A DNA stretch of 64,000 nt from an uncultured Lachnospiraceae bacterium (GCA_947243855.1 CAMXIK010000003.1:94256-158255); one strand, 5' to 3'. Positions 36,457 through 45,759 are shown, counted from the first letter of the stretch. Made by a program: numbers and translations. Notes: generated by a model from the sequence alone, not told the origin.

Positions 36457-37938
36457 TTACAGCGTAACGCCCTGCTTAAAGATCGCCATATCGTGGAAGC
36501 CAGCTTCCTCGCTGCATACCTTTTTCCCGGACGCTACCGCTACGACATAAGCAAACAGCTCCTTTGCCGTCTCCTCCATATCTTTCTCTTCTACCAGCAC
36601 GCCCGCATTAAAATCGATCCAGTTTTTCTTTTTCCCTGCAAGCGCGCTGTTGCTGGAAATTTTAACGGTTGGAACAGGCGAAGCAAAGGGAGTTCCGCGC
36701 CCGGTCGTAAATAAAACGATGTGCGCGCCGCTTGCCGCAAGCGCCGTTGACGCCACCAAATCGTTTCCCGGTGCGCTTAACAGATTCAGTCCCGCTTTTT
36801 CCACGCGCTGTCCGTATGCGAGCACGCCCTTCACCGGCGCGCTTCCCGATTTCTGCGTACAGCCAAGAGATTTATCTTCCAACGTGGAAATCCCGCCTTT
36901 TTTGTTGCCCGGCGAAGGATTTTCGTAAATCGTCTGATGATTATCTTTGAAATACTGCTTAAAGTCGTTAATCAGTTTTACGGTTTCTTCAAACAGCTCC
37001 CGGTTTTCACACCGGTTCATCAACAAAGTTTCGGCTCCGAACATCTCCGGCACTTCCGTCAAAATCGTGGTTCCTTTTTTGCTGATCAGCAGATCGGAAA
37101 ACTTTCCGACTAGCGGGTTAGCCGTAATCCCGGAAAAACCGTCGCTGCCGCCGCATTTCATACCAATGATCAGCTTGGAAACGCTGATCGGTTCCCGCTT
37201 GAAAGAAGCCGCGTAAGAAATCAGCTCATCTAACAGCCTGCCGCCCGTCTCCATCTCGTCTTCCGTCTCCTGACAGACAAGGAATTTCACCCGGTCGGGA
37301 TCGACGTCCCCGATATAAGGTTTTAAAACGTCGATGTTGCTGTTTTCACAGCCCAAGCCAAGCACCAGTACGCCGCCTGCATTCGGATGGTTGATCAGAT
37401 CCGCCAGAATCGTCCTCGTATGCTCTTGGTCGTCCCCCATCTGGGAACAGCCGTACGGATGCGGAAATGCGATCACCTCTTCCACCGTGCCCTGCAGCCG
37501 CCCATTCGCCGCTTTCGCAAGCGCAGTCGCGATATTGTTGACGCATCCCACCGTGGGGATAATCCATACTTCGTTGCGCACGCCCACCTTGCCGTCCGGA
37601 CGGTTATATCCCATAAAAGTTTCATCCGGCGTCGATTTCTCCTGTATTTCCACCGGCTCATAGGTATATTCCAGCAAATCGCCAAGCGCGGTTTTGATAT
37701 TGTGCGTATGTATCCAAGCGCCCGCCGCAATGTTTTCCTTAGCGTTTCCGATGCGGCAGCCGTACTTGATAATGTCCCCGTCCTGCGGGATATCGCAAAG
37801 GGCCATTTTATGGCCTGCCGGAATGGTTTCCTTTGCCGTCACCTGCACATTTCCCGCCGTTACCGTATCGCCCGCCGACAGTTCTTGGATTGCCACGACG
37901 ACGTTATCCTTTTCATGGATTCTCATATATGTTTTCAT
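36457..37938 (-). CDS. uxaA: Altronate dehydratase
   Basis: Dehydrates D-altronate to KDG in the galacturonate isomerase pathway. The 493-residue protein combines an N-terminal SAF domain (about 1-95; RIHEKDNVVVAIQEL) with the altronate/galactarate dehydratase body. That body carries NRPDGKVGVRNEVWIIPTV, the conserved FPHPYGCSQMGDD segment and a MKCGGSDGFSGITANP motif thought to bind the metal. It starts 32 bp after uxaB. Confidence 0.93.
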   Translation of the reverse strand: MKTYMRIHEKDNVVVAIQELSAGDTVTAGNVQVTAKETIPAGHKMALCDIPQDGDIIKYGCRIGNAKENIAAGAWIHTHNIKTALGDLLEYTYEPVEIQEKSTPDETFMGYNRPDGKVGVRNEVWIIPTVGCVNNIATALAKAANGRLQGTVEEVIAFPHPYGCSQMGDDQEHTRTILADLINHPNAGGVLVLGLGCENSNIDVLKPYIGDVDPDRVKFLVCQETEDEMETGGRLLDELISYAASFKREPISVSKLIIGMKCGGSDGFSGITANPLVGKFSDLLISKKGTTILTEVPEMFGAETLLMNRCENRELFEETVKLINDFKQYFKDNHQTIYENPSPGNKKGGISTLEDKSLGCTQKSGSAPVKGVLAYGQRVEKAGLNLLSAPGNDLVASTALAASGAHIVLFTTGRGTPFASPVPTVKISSNSALAGKKKNWIDFNAGVLVEEKDMEETAKELFAYVVAVASGKKVCSEEAGFHDMAIFKQGVTL

Positions 37939-37970
37939 ACTGTTCCCTCATTTACCAATCGCCGCTGCTG

Positions 37971-39434
37971 TTACGCGAACATCTTCTCCATCGTCTTGCG
38001 CATTCCCATAGCCCGGATATCCGTCAGGTAGGAAACAACCGCGTCCTCCACTCCCGCGAGCGCGCTCAGATCCATTCCCCAGAAATCCGTATTGGCAAGC
38101 GCCGCATGAGCGAACTCTTTCGGCTCCTTGCCGCTGTTTGCCGCAAAGAACTCGAGCACCGCCGCGTCGTCCATAATATTGTATTCCTCCCCGTCGCGGT
38201 GTCCGATCAACGCCTTATCCCTGATTTCCGAACCGGTATAGAACGCCAGCAAAGCCGCGAGCGAGAACGTCAAATGCGCGGGCGCTTTTCCCTCTTTCTC
38301 AAGGTAGCCTAAAAAGCTCGGCATACATCTTGCCCTCCACTTGGAAACGGAGTTTAAGGAAATGGATAAATGCGCATGTTTGACGTAAGGGTTATTAAAT
38401 CTTGTCAGCACGGCCTCCGCAAATTCATCCAGCTCTTTTTTCGGCAGCGTCAGCGTCGGAATGACCTCATCGAAAATGGTCGCTTTGATAAAGTCCAGAA
38501 TGAGCTTATCGTTCATGGATTCCAGTACAATATCGTTTCCGCACAGATAAGAAGCCAGTACGAAAGAAGTATGCGCGCCGTTTAAGATACGGACTTTTCT
38601 CTGCTTATAAGGTTTCTGGTTGTCGGTAAAAATCACTGGCAGTCCGGCCTTGGGCAGCGGGAACTCGTCGCTGATATCCTTCGCGCTTTCAATCACCCAA
38701 AGGGCAAACGGTTCTCCTGTCACAATCAGATTGTCCTGATAGCCAAATTCCTTGCAAAGCTCCTCCGCCTCGTCTCTCGGATATCCCGTTACAATCCTGT
38801 CAACCAGCGTAGACGTAAATACGCAGGCGTCGTCTATCCACGCTGTAAAGTCGTCTCCCAGCTTCCACAGCTTCGCAAATTTCAACACACACTCCTTCAA
38901 ATGGATGCCGTTATCGTCGATCAGCTCTACCGGAAGCATCACCAGACCTTTGTCTTTCGCTCCGTTAAAATGTTCAAATCTTTCGTATAAAAATTTTGTG
39001 AGTTTACCCGGATAGGTCTTTGGCGGATTGCTCTCAAACCGGTCCGTCTCGTCGTAGACAATCCCCGCCTCCGTCGTATTGGAAACGATATAGCGCAATG
39101 TGTCCAGTTTAGCAAAAGCGGCATACTTCTCATATTCATTGTAAGCGTCAACTGCGTCGGCCACGCTTGTTACAATGCGGTTGATCCGTTTCGGCTCCCC
39201 ATCCACGATACCGCGAAGCTGTACCGTATACTGGCATTCCTGATCATGAAAACGGTCTAACGTTCCAAACTCAATGGGCTTCACCAGCACGATATCCCCG
39301 TCGAAAACGCCCTTTTCATTGGCAATATCGATCATATAATCGACAAACGCGCGCAGGAAGTTTCCCTCCCCAAACTGCAGTACCCTGACCGGCCTTTCCT
39401 TTTTTCCTGTTTTTTGTCTGTTCAAAAGTTCCAT
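37971..39434 (-). CDS. uxaB: Tagaturonate reductase
   Basis: NADH-dependent reduction of D-tagaturonate to D-altronate. It is a polyol-specific long-chain dehydrogenase of 487 residues: VRVLQFGEGNFLRAFVDYM (cofactor binding) at the N terminus, then RYIVSNTTEAGIVY, and the catalytic Lys/Asn region VRILNGAHTSFVLASYL. Start at MELLNRQ (39434) after AAAGGAG; a GTG 24 bp upstream is less likely. It is the first gene of the uxaB-uxaA-kduD operon, divergent from the LacI regulator. Confidence 0.93.
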   Translation of the reverse strand: MELLNRQKTGKKERPVRVLQFGEGNFLRAFVDYMIDIANEKGVFDGDIVLVKPIEFGTLDRFHDQECQYTVQLRGIVDGEPKRINRIVTSVADAVDAYNEYEKYAAFAKLDTLRYIVSNTTEAGIVYDETDRFESNPPKTYPGKLTKFLYERFEHFNGAKDKGLVMLPVELIDDNGIHLKECVLKFAKLWKLGDDFTAWIDDACVFTSTLVDRIVTGYPRDEAEELCKEFGYQDNLIVTGEPFALWVIESAKDISDEFPLPKAGLPVIFTDNQKPYKQRKVRILNGAHTSFVLASYLCGNDIVLESMNDKLILDFIKATIFDEVIPTLTLPKKELDEFAEAVLTRFNNPYVKHAHLSISLNSVSKWRARCMPSFLGYLEKEGKAPAHLTFSLAALLAFYTGSEIRDKALIGHRDGEEYNIMDDAAVLEFFAANSGKEPKEFAHAALANTDFWGMDLSALAGVEDAVVSYLTDIRAMGMRKTMEKMFA

Positions 39435-39510
39435 CGCTGCCAAATCTCCTTTCCTCACACCCTATTCCCAGCGCCCCGCTTTTCCATCTGCCTTCGTGCA
39501 CTTTTTATAA

Positions 39511-39524
39511 TGTAAGCAGTTTCA
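39511..39524. promoter_or_regulatory. cre/LacI-type operator of the uxaB operon
   Basis: TGTAAGCAGTTTCA, 13 of 14 positions of TGWAANCGNTNWCA (the central CG is CA). It begins 4 bp past the -10 box of the uxaB promoter. Confidence 0.6.
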
Positions 39525-39528
39525 TACT

Positions 39529-39560
39529 ATTATATTTTCACATTTTCTCTAATTAGTCAA
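39529..39560 (-). promoter_or_regulatory. Promoter of the uxaB operon
   Basis: Minus strand TATAAT (39534-39529) with TTGACT (39560-39555) 20 nt upstream. The -10 is perfect, but the spacing is longer than ideal, so the promoter may need an activator or be weak. Confidence 0.5.
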
Positions 39561-39606
39561 GAGATAAAGCAAATAATTTTTTAAAAAAATATTCAAAAAA
39601 ATGATA

Positions 39607-39635
39607 TTGCTTTCCCCGAATGTATCATTTATAAT
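39607..39635 (+). promoter_or_regulatory. SigA promoter of the lacI-uxaC-kduI operon
   Basis: TTGCTT (39607-39612), 17 nt, TATAAT (39630-39635), reading right. It is followed 20 bp later by the operator at 39656. Confidence 0.75.
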
Positions 39636-39655
39636 AATGTGTAATCCGTAGGCGT

Positions 39656-39669
39656 TGTAAACGCTTACA
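39656..39669. promoter_or_regulatory. cre/LacI-type operator before the LacI regulator gene
   Basis: TGTAAACGCTTACA matches the consensus at every position and is nearly self-complementary. It lies in the leader of the regulator operon, implying autoregulation or CcpA control. Confidence 0.7.
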
Positions 39670-39721
39670 CATCGTTTCGGACGGCTGAAAATCACGACAA
39701 CAGAAAGGCACGGTTCAAGCA

Positions 39722-40735
39722 ATGGCTCTAACAATTTATGACATCTCACAAAAAGCTGGAGTATCTACCGCAACGGTTTCCCGCGTTTTAAACAACAGCG
39801 CCAGCGTCAGCCCTTCCACAAAGAAAAAGGTAATGGACATCATTCAGAAATATGATTACATTCCCAATGCTTTTGCCCGCGGAATGGGACTCCGCTCCTT
39901 GCAGACCATCGGCATTTTATGCGCAGACTCGTCCGATTTATTTGCCGCCAAGGCGATCTATCTTCTGGAACAGGAGCTTCAAGCGAACGGCTACGAGGCG
40001 CTTCTATGCTGTACCGGATATAACCTCAGCGTAAAGAAAAATTATCTGAATCTGATTCTTTCCAAAAAAGTGGACAGCATCATTCTGGTCGGCTCTAACT
40101 TTATCGCCCCCAGCCACTTGGAAAACGAATATATTGCAGACGCGGCGGATCAGGTGCCCGTCATGCTGTTAAACGCTTCTTTCAACCATCCTAACGTGTA
40201 CAGCGTCCTCTGCGACGACTATACGGCCATGTATGAAGCGTCCTGCGCCATGATCGATTCCGGTATCAAGGATGCGATCTATCTGTATAACTCCGAGTCC
40301 TACAGCGGACTGAAAAAAAAGAAAGGCTTTGAGGACGCATGGCGGGGTAAATTTTTTTCCGACCCAGAAAACCGCATTTATTTTTATGACGGCGAGCCGG
40401 ACTCCATAGGCGACATTTCCCTGTTTGTGGAGAAAATCGCCAAAAGCGTCGCTTTCCAAGGTGTGATTGCCGCGGACGATTCCCTCGCCATCGGCGCCAT
40501 GAAATACGCGCAGCGGGCGGGACGCTCTATTCCGGAAGATCTCTCCGTCATCGGCTACAACAATTCCTTGCTGACCGGCTGCTGCAGCCCGGAGCTGACG
40601 TCCGTGGACAACTGTCTGGAACGTCTGACGCATCAGCTTGTCCAGACGCTTCTACAGGTGCTTTCGGGGGAAGAAGCGCCAAACAAAGTCGTTTTTTCCG
40701 GCAAACTGATCCGGCGCAATACAACACGTTTTTAA
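39722..40735 (+). CDS. LacI family transcriptional regulator
   Basis: Probable repressor of the galacturonate/pectin genes. The N-terminal helix-turn-helix (residues 3-50) reads IYDISQKAGVSTATVSRVLN with the hinge YDYIPNAFARGM. The rest is a periplasmic-binding-type sensor domain of about 270 residues, which should bind a uronate or KDG-type inducer. It is the first gene of the rightward operon lacI-uxaC-kduI-LacAB and divergent from uxaB; operators flank it on both sides. At 337 residues it has normal length. Confidence 0.92.
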   Translation: MALTIYDISQKAGVSTATVSRVLNNSASVSPSTKKKVMDIIQKYDYIPNAFARGMGLRSLQTIGILCADSSDLFAAKAIYLLEQELQANGYEALLCCTGYNLSVKKNYLNLILSKKVDSIILVGSNFIAPSHLENEYIADAADQVPVMLLNASFNHPNVYSVLCDDYTAMYEASCAMIDSGIKDAIYLYNSESYSGLKKKKGFEDAWRGKFFSDPENRIYFYDGEPDSIGDISLFVEKIAKSVAFQGVIAADDSLAIGAMKYAQRAGRSIPEDLSVIGYNNSLLTGCCSPELTSVDNCLERLTHQLVQTLLQVLSGEEAPNKVVFSGKLIRRNTTRF

Positions 40736-40772
40736 TGATTTGTAACTATAACCAAAAGAAAGGGGTAGGAAA

Positions 40773-42188
40773 ATGGAACAATTTATGGGGAAGAATTTTA
40801 TGCTGACGAATGAAACCGCGCGAAAACTATATTTCAGCTACGCGGCGGACACACCGATTCTGGATTATCACTGCCACATCAATCCGCAGGAGATCTATGA
40901 AGACCGCCGGTTTGAAAACATCACGCAGGTATGGCTGGGAGGCGATCATTACAAATGGCGCTTTATGCGTTCCTGCGGCGTAGACGAGCGCTACATAACA
41001 GGGGACGCTTCCGACGAAGAGAAATTTTGTAAATGGGCGGAGTGCCTTGGCCGGGCAATCGGCAATCCTCTCTTTCATTGGTCCCATCTGGAACTGCAAA
41101 AATATTTCGGTTATCACGGGGTATTAAATAAAAAGACTGCCAAGGAAGTCTGGGAGCTGTGCAACCAAAAGCTGGCGGAGCCTTCCCTCTCTGTGCGCAA
41201 TCTGATCAAACAGTCCAACGTCACCTTAATCTGCACGACGGACGACCCGGTCGACTCTCTGGAATGGCACAAAAAACTGGCCGAAGACGATTCTTTTGAG
41301 GTGCAGGTGCTTCCCGCATGGCGTCCGGACAAGGCCATGAACATCGAAAAGCCTACTTATCAAGAGTATCTGGACACACTCGCAAAGGTATCGGGCGTTG
41401 CCATCCATACGTTTGCCGACTTGCAAAAAGCGCTGTCCGTTCGTATGGACTTCTTTGCTTCCATGGGCTGCTCCGTTTCCGACCACGCATTAGAATATGT
41501 GATGTACGCGCCCGCATCCGACAAAGAGCTGGAAGAGATCTTTGCGAAACGTCTTTCCGGCGGTACGGTATCGCGTGAAGAGGAATTAAAATTTAAGACC
41601 GCTTTCATGCTGTTTGTCGGCAGGGAATATGCGAAACGTAACTGGGTCATGCAGCTTCACTACGGCTGTAAGCGCGACAACAACACACCGATGTTTGACC
41701 GTCTCGGCCCGGATACCGGCTACGACTGCATCAACAACTATGCGCCTTCCTCCGAAATGGCGGATTACCTGAATGCGCTGAACCGGACAGACGAGCTTCC
41801 CAAAACCATCATTTACAGCCTGAACCCCAACGACAATCAGGCGATCGGCACTATTCTCGGCTGCTTTCAGGATTCCACCGCCGCAGCCAAGATTCAGCAA
41901 GGCTCCGCGTGGTGGTTCAACGACCATAAGACGGGAATGCAGGATCAGATGATCTCTCTCGCAAATCTGGGAAACCTCTCCGGCTTTGTGGGAATGCTGA
42001 CGGATTCCAGAAGCTTCCTGTCCTACACCAGACACGATTATTTCCGCCGCATTCTCTGCAATCTGTTCGGCGCTTGGGTGGAGAACGGGGAATATCCAGA
42101 CGATGAGGAAATACTCGGAGAAATCGTAAAAGACATTTGCTACAACAACGCTGTCAAATATTTCGGCTTTGACTTAAAATTACAATAA
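40773..42188 (+). CDS. uxaC: Uronate isomerase (glucuronate/galacturonate)
   Basis: Isomerises D-galacturonate to D-tagaturonate (and glucuronate to fructuronate). It is a 471-residue amidohydrolase-fold enzyme: the metal-binding LDYHCHINPQEIYED near residue 28, CTTDDPVDSLEWH, WVMQLHYGCKRDNN and a late GMLTDSRSFLSYTRHDYFRR. It lies 37 bp after the regulator with AGAAAGGGG before the ATG. Its product feeds UxaB on the divergent side. Confidence 0.95.
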   Translation: MEQFMGKNFMLTNETARKLYFSYAADTPILDYHCHINPQEIYEDRRFENITQVWLGGDHYKWRFMRSCGVDERYITGDASDEEKFCKWAECLGRAIGNPLFHWSHLELQKYFGYHGVLNKKTAKEVWELCNQKLAEPSLSVRNLIKQSNVTLICTTDDPVDSLEWHKKLAEDDSFEVQVLPAWRPDKAMNIEKPTYQEYLDTLAKVSGVAIHTFADLQKALSVRMDFFASMGCSVSDHALEYVMYAPASDKELEEIFAKRLSGGTVSREEELKFKTAFMLFVGREYAKRNWVMQLHYGCKRDNNTPMFDRLGPDTGYDCINNYAPSSEMADYLNALNRTDELPKTIIYSLNPNDNQAIGTILGCFQDSTAAAKIQQGSAWWFNDHKTGMQDQMISLANLGNLSGFVGMLTDSRSFLSYTRHDYFRRILCNLFGAWVENGEYPDDEEILGEIVKDICYNNAVKYFGFDLKLQ

Positions 42189-42203
42189 AAAGGGGGACAT
42201 ATT

Positions 42204-43064
42204 ATGGAACTGAGAACAGCCGCTTCACCAAAGGACGTAAAACATTACACCACGGACCGTCTCCGGGAGGAATTTTTAATTGACGATCTGTTCCAGCCGG
42301 ACGAGATTAAGCTGGTATACAGCCATATCGACCGCATTATCACCGGCTCCGCCGTACCGGTTAAGCCGCTTGCGCTTACCGCTGGAGACGAGCTGCGCGC
42401 GCAGTATTTTTGCGAAAGGCGGGAGCTTGGCGTCATCAACATCGGCAATCCCGGTAAGATTACCGTAGACGGCAAAGTATATGAAGTAGGACACAAAGAG
42501 GGGATGTATATCGGCATGGGCGCGAAGGAAATCACCTTCGAGAGCCAAAACCCGTCCGCACCCGCCAAGTTTTATTTAAACAGCGCGCCTGCGCACCGGA
42601 CCTGCCCTACCGTTTTGATCAAACCGGAAGGGGAGCCAGCCGAGGGCGTGGTCATTATCAAAGACGCCAACAAGGTGGAATTAGGTTCTCTGGAAGGCGC
42701 AAACCACAGAACGATCTGCAAGTATATCCTGCCGGGTCAGGTGGAAAGCTGCCAGTTGGAAATGGGCATGACCAAATTAGAGCCGGGCAGCGTATGGAAC
42801 ACCATGCCCTGTCATACGCACGACAGACGCATGGAAGTCTATCTGTATTTTGATATGCCGGACGATGCGCTTGTGATGCATTATATGGGCGAGCCGACGG
42901 AGACCCGCCACATCATCATGCGAAACGAGCAGGCCGTCATTTCCCCGAGCTGGTCGATCCACTCCGGCTGCGGAACGCAGGCCTATACCTTCATCTGGGG
43001 CATGGTTGGTGAAAATCAGGATTTCGACGACATGGACGGCTGCGCGATGCAGGATCTGCGTTAA
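42204..43064 (+). CDS. kduI: 5-dehydro-4-deoxy-D-glucuronate isomerase
   Basis: Converts 5-keto-4-deoxyuronate, from unsaturated pectin fragments, to the KduD substrate. It is a 286-residue cupin with zinc ligands in MPCHTHDRRMEVYLYFDMP and SIHSGCGTQAYTFIWGM, both hallmarks of KduI. It sits 15 bp after uxaC with AAAAGGGGG before the start. It shows that the cell handles lyase-type products as well as free galacturonate. Confidence 0.95.
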   Translation: MELRTAASPKDVKHYTTDRLREEFLIDDLFQPDEIKLVYSHIDRIITGSAVPVKPLALTAGDELRAQYFCERRELGVINIGNPGKITVDGKVYEVGHKEGMYIGMGAKEITFESQNPSAPAKFYLNSAPAHRTCPTVLIKPEGEPAEGVVIIKDANKVELGSLEGANHRTICKYILPGQVESCQLEMGMTKLEPGSVWNTMPCHTHDRRMEVYLYFDMPDDALVMHYMGEPTETRHIIMRNEQAVISPSWSIHSGCGTQAYTFIWGMVGENQDFDDMDGCAMQDLR

Positions 43065-43111
43065 GCGGGCCGTATCACAGACAGCAAACTAAAAAAGGAG
43101 TGTACGTTACT

Positions 43112-43750
43112 ATGAAAATCGCTTTGATTAACGAAAACAGCCAAGCGGCAAAAAACGAAATGATCTGCAGCACCTTAAAGGCGGTCGTAGAGCCAATGGG
43201 ACATGAAGTATTCAATTACGGCATGTACTCCGCAGAGGACGAGCATCAGCTTACTTATGTGCAAAACGGCATTCTTGCCGCCGTCCTGTTAAACTCCGGA
43301 GCGGCCGATTATGTCATTACAGGCTGCGGCACCGGCGAGGGCGCTATGCTCGCCTGCAACGCTTTTCCCGGCGTGCTGTGCGGCCATATCGAATCCCCGC
43401 TCGACGCTTATCTGTTTTCACAGGTAAACGACGGCAACTGTATCGCGCTTCCCTTCGCGGAGAATTTTGGCTGGGGCGGCGAACTGAATCTCACCTACAT
43501 TTTTGAAAAGCTGTTCTGCGCACCGGGAGGCGGCGGCTATCCGAAGGAAAGAGTCGTTCCCGAGCAGAGAAACAAGAAAATTTTGGACGAAGTGAAAAAG
43601 GTGACGCACAACGATATGGTATCCATTCTCGAAGGTCTGGACAAAGATCTTGCGCGGGGCGCGCTTGGCGGAGCGCATTTCTCCGAATATTTCTTTGCAA
43701 ACTGCCGCGACAATGCGATTGCAGACGCAGTTAAGAAATTACTGGCGTAA
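43112..43750 (+). CDS. RpiB/LacA/LacB family sugar-phosphate isomerase-like protein
   Basis: A 212-residue protein whose first 140 residues match the RpiB/LacAB fold: MKIALINENSQAAKNE, then DYVITGCGTGEGAMLACN, the family's anion-binding loop with Gly-rich turn, then CNAFPGV. The C-terminal 60 residues are extra. Such proteins accompany kduI in other Firmicutes, and the true substrate is unclear. Start 43112 follows AAAAAAGGAG at long spacing; a GTG 12 bp upstream is the alternative. It is the last gene of the operon. Confidence 0.8.
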   Translation: MKIALINENSQAAKNEMICSTLKAVVEPMGHEVFNYGMYSAEDEHQLTYVQNGILAAVLLNSGAADYVITGCGTGEGAMLACNAFPGVLCGHIESPLDAYLFSQVNDGNCIALPFAENFGWGGELNLTYIFEKLFCAPGGGGYPKERVVPEQRNKKILDEVKKVTHNDMVSILEGLDKDLARGALGGAHFSEYFFANCRDNAIADAVKKLLA

Positions 43751-43773
43751 TCATCCGTCTTTCAGTAAGCAGA

Positions 43774-43803
43774 AAAACTCTCCCTTTTGGGGAGAGTTTT
43801 TTG
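43774..43803. terminator. Bidirectional intrinsic terminator
   Basis: AAAACTCTCCC-TTTT-GGGGAGAGTTTT with T runs on the plus strand and A runs before it, so it can stop both the rightward uxaC-kduI operon and the leftward kdgK-eda operon. Confidence 0.85.
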
Positions 43804-43856
43804 TTTCTCATTCTGTTGGCTTCTTTGCCCGTTTCCCTGCGGCCTGCCTCGCGCGC

Positions 43857-44486
43857 CTACTTGCCAGCCGCCTTGCGCGCTTCCGCGCACAGCTTTGTAA
43901 TCTTGTCAAAATTACCAGCAGAGATATCGGCTTTTTTGCAGACCCAGCTTCCGCCTACCGCAAAGATCGCCGGATTTGCGACAAACTCCGCGATGTTTTC
44001 CGTATTCACGCCGCCGGTAGGAATAAACTGCATATCCGTAAACGGCGCCGCCAGATTGGTAATCGCCTTCAAGCCGCCGTACACGTTGGCCGGGAAAAAT
44101 TTAACAACCCTAAGCCCCAGCTTCCGCGCCGCCATAATCTCCGTAGGCGTCACACAGCCGGGCGTCACGTCGATGCCCTTTTCCAGACACCATTTCACCG
44201 TCTCCTCGTCAAAGCCCGGCGCAACGATAAACTTTGCGCCAGCCTCCACCGCCTGCTTCGCCTGTTCCACATCCAATACGGTGCCAACGCCCACTGTCAT
44301 ATCCGGACACTCGGCCGCCACATTGCGGATACTGTCAAGCGCAGCAGCGGTACGGAGCGTAATCTCCATCACATTGATCCCACCGTCTAACAGCGCTTTC
44401 GCCGTGGGAACCGCGTCCTTCGCGTCCTCGATCACAACCACCGGCACAATGACCGACTCTTTCATATTCTCTGTTATTTTGCTCAT
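43857..44486 (-). CDS. eda: KDPG aldolase
   Basis: Cleaves 2-keto-3-deoxy-6-phosphogluconate to pyruvate and glyceraldehyde-3-phosphate, the last step of uronate breakdown. It is a class I aldolase of 209 residues with the catalytic Glu in VMEITLRT, the Schiff-base Lys in LRVVKFFPANVYGG, and TPGCVTPTE and IPTGGVN binding phosphate. It follows kdgK by 25 bp in a two-gene leftward operon. Confidence 0.95.
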   Translation of the reverse strand: MSKITENMKESVIVPVVVIEDAKDAVPTAKALLDGGINVMEITLRTAAALDSIRNVAAECPDMTVGVGTVLDVEQAKQAVEAGAKFIVAPGFDEETVKWCLEKGIDVTPGCVTPTEIMAARKLGLRVVKFFPANVYGGLKAITNLAAPFTDMQFIPTGGVNTENIAEFVANPAIFAVGGSWVCKKADISAGNFDKITKLCAEARKAAGK

Positions 44487-44511
44487 GCTCTTCTCCCTTT
44501 CCGCGCGTTTC

Positions 44512-45609
44512 TTAGCGCTGTACTCTGGCGCCTGCGCCGCCCATCAATGCTTCTACCTCTTTTTTGCTCGCCATCGTCGTATCGCCTGGCGTCGTCATGG
44601 CAAGCGCGCCATGCGCCGCACCGTATTCCACCGCCTGACCGGCGTCGTTTGTCGTCATCAAGCCGTAAATCAGTCCGGATGCGAAGGAATCCCCGCCTCC
44701 CACGCGGTCCATGATTTCCAGTCCATTATAATCCTTTGCCTTGTAGATCTCGCCGTCCGCCCAGCAAATCGCGCTCCAATCGTTCACGGTAGCCGTTTTC
44801 ACCTGGCGAAGCGTCGTAGCAACCGCCTTAAAGTTGGGGTAGGTCTTAGCCGCCTCGTTAATCATCTTCTTATAACCGTCCAGATTGAGGGTCTTTAAGT
44901 TCTCGTCATTTCCCTCGATTTCAAATCCGAGACAGGCCGTGAAGTCTTCCTCGTTACCGATCATAACGTCTACATATTTTGCAATTTCTTTATTGACTTC
45001 CTGCGCTTTTGCCTGTCCGCCGATCGCGCTCCACATAGAGGGACGGTAATTCAAATCGTAGGACACCACCGTGCCGTACTTTTTGGCCGTTTTAATCGCC
45101 GCCAGAACCGTCTCGCAGGACTGCTCGGACAAAGCCGCGTAAATGCCGCCCGTATGTAACCAACGCACGCCAAGCTCCCCAAAGATATGCTCAAAGTCAA
45201 AATCCTCCGGCGTCGCCTTAGAAATGGCTGTGTTGGCACGGTCAGAACATCCCACCGCGCCGCGGATACCGAAACCGCGCTCGGTAAAGTTAAGGCCGTT
45301 ACGGCAGATGCGGCCGATGCCGTCCGTCTTCATCCACTTGATCAACGATGTATCCACGCCGCCCTGATCGATGAAATCCTCCATCAGCATCCCCACCTCG
45401 TTGTCGGCAAACGCGGTAATCACCGCCGTATTCATGCGGAAGCATTTGTGCAGGCCGCGGATCACATTGTATTCCCCGCCGCCTTCCCACGCCCGGAACG
45501 ATCTCGCCGTGCGGATTCTCCCCTCCCCCGGGTCCAGCCTCAGCATAACCTCTCCCAAGGATACCGCGTCAAATTTACATTCTCCCTCTTTTCTCAAGTT
45601 TAAATCCAT
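44512..45609 (-). CDS. kdgK: 2-keto-3-deoxygluconate kinase (PfkB family)
   Basis: Phosphorylates KDG to KDPG using ATP. It is a 365-residue ribokinase-fold protein: SLGEVMLRLDPGEG at the N terminus, the substrate lid GGEYNVIRGL near 45, and the PfkB signature DRVGGGDSFASGLIYGL with the catalytic Asp near residue 305. Start 45609 follows GAGGAGGTTTCTT, rather than the in-frame ATG 27 bp upstream. It is co-transcribed with eda under an operator-bearing promoter. Confidence 0.9.
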   Translation of the reverse strand: MDLNLRKEGECKFDAVSLGEVMLRLDPGEGRIRTARSFRAWEGGGEYNVIRGLHKCFRMNTAVITAFADNEVGMLMEDFIDQGGVDTSLIKWMKTDGIGRICRNGLNFTERGFGIRGAVGCSDRANTAISKATPEDFDFEHIFGELGVRWLHTGGIYAALSEQSCETVLAAIKTAKKYGTVVSYDLNYRPSMWSAIGGQAKAQEVNKEIAKYVDVMIGNEEDFTACLGFEIEGNDENLKTLNLDGYKKMINEAAKTYPNFKAVATTLRQVKTATVNDWSAICWADGEIYKAKDYNGLEIMDRVGGGDSFASGLIYGLMTTNDAGQAVEYGAAHGALAMTTPGDTTMASKKEVEALMGGAGARVQR

Positions 45610-45667
45610 AAGAAACCTCCTCTGTTCTTTGTTCATCCGCGCCGCCTTTTTTCAGACGGCGCAAAAA

Positions 45668-45681
45668 AGTAACCGCTTACA
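45668..45681. promoter_or_regulatory. cre/LacI-type operator of the kdgK-eda operon
   Basis: Minus strand TGTAAGCGGTTACT, 13 of 14 consensus positions. It starts 3 bp after the -10 box, the same arrangement as at 31434 and 39511. Confidence 0.6.
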
Positions 45682-45684
45682 TTT

Positions 45685-45713
45685 ATTATAAAGGCAATTT
45701 GCAAAAGGTACAA
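45685..45713 (-). promoter_or_regulatory. SigA promoter of the kdgK-eda operon
   Basis: Minus strand TTGTAC (45713-45708), 17 nt, TATAAT (45690-45685), about 75 bp before the kdgK start. Confidence 0.75.
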
Positions 45714-45730
45714 TCCTTTTTTCATTTTTA

Positions 45731-45759
45731 TTGAAATTGTTTTTGAAATAGCATACAAT
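45731..45759 (+). promoter_or_regulatory. SigA promoter of the second KDG-kinase-like gene
   Basis: TTGAAA (45731-45736), 17 nt, TACAAT (45754-45759), reading right, back to back with the kdgK promoter. No operator follows on this side, so the two kinases may be regulated differently. Confidence 0.65.
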
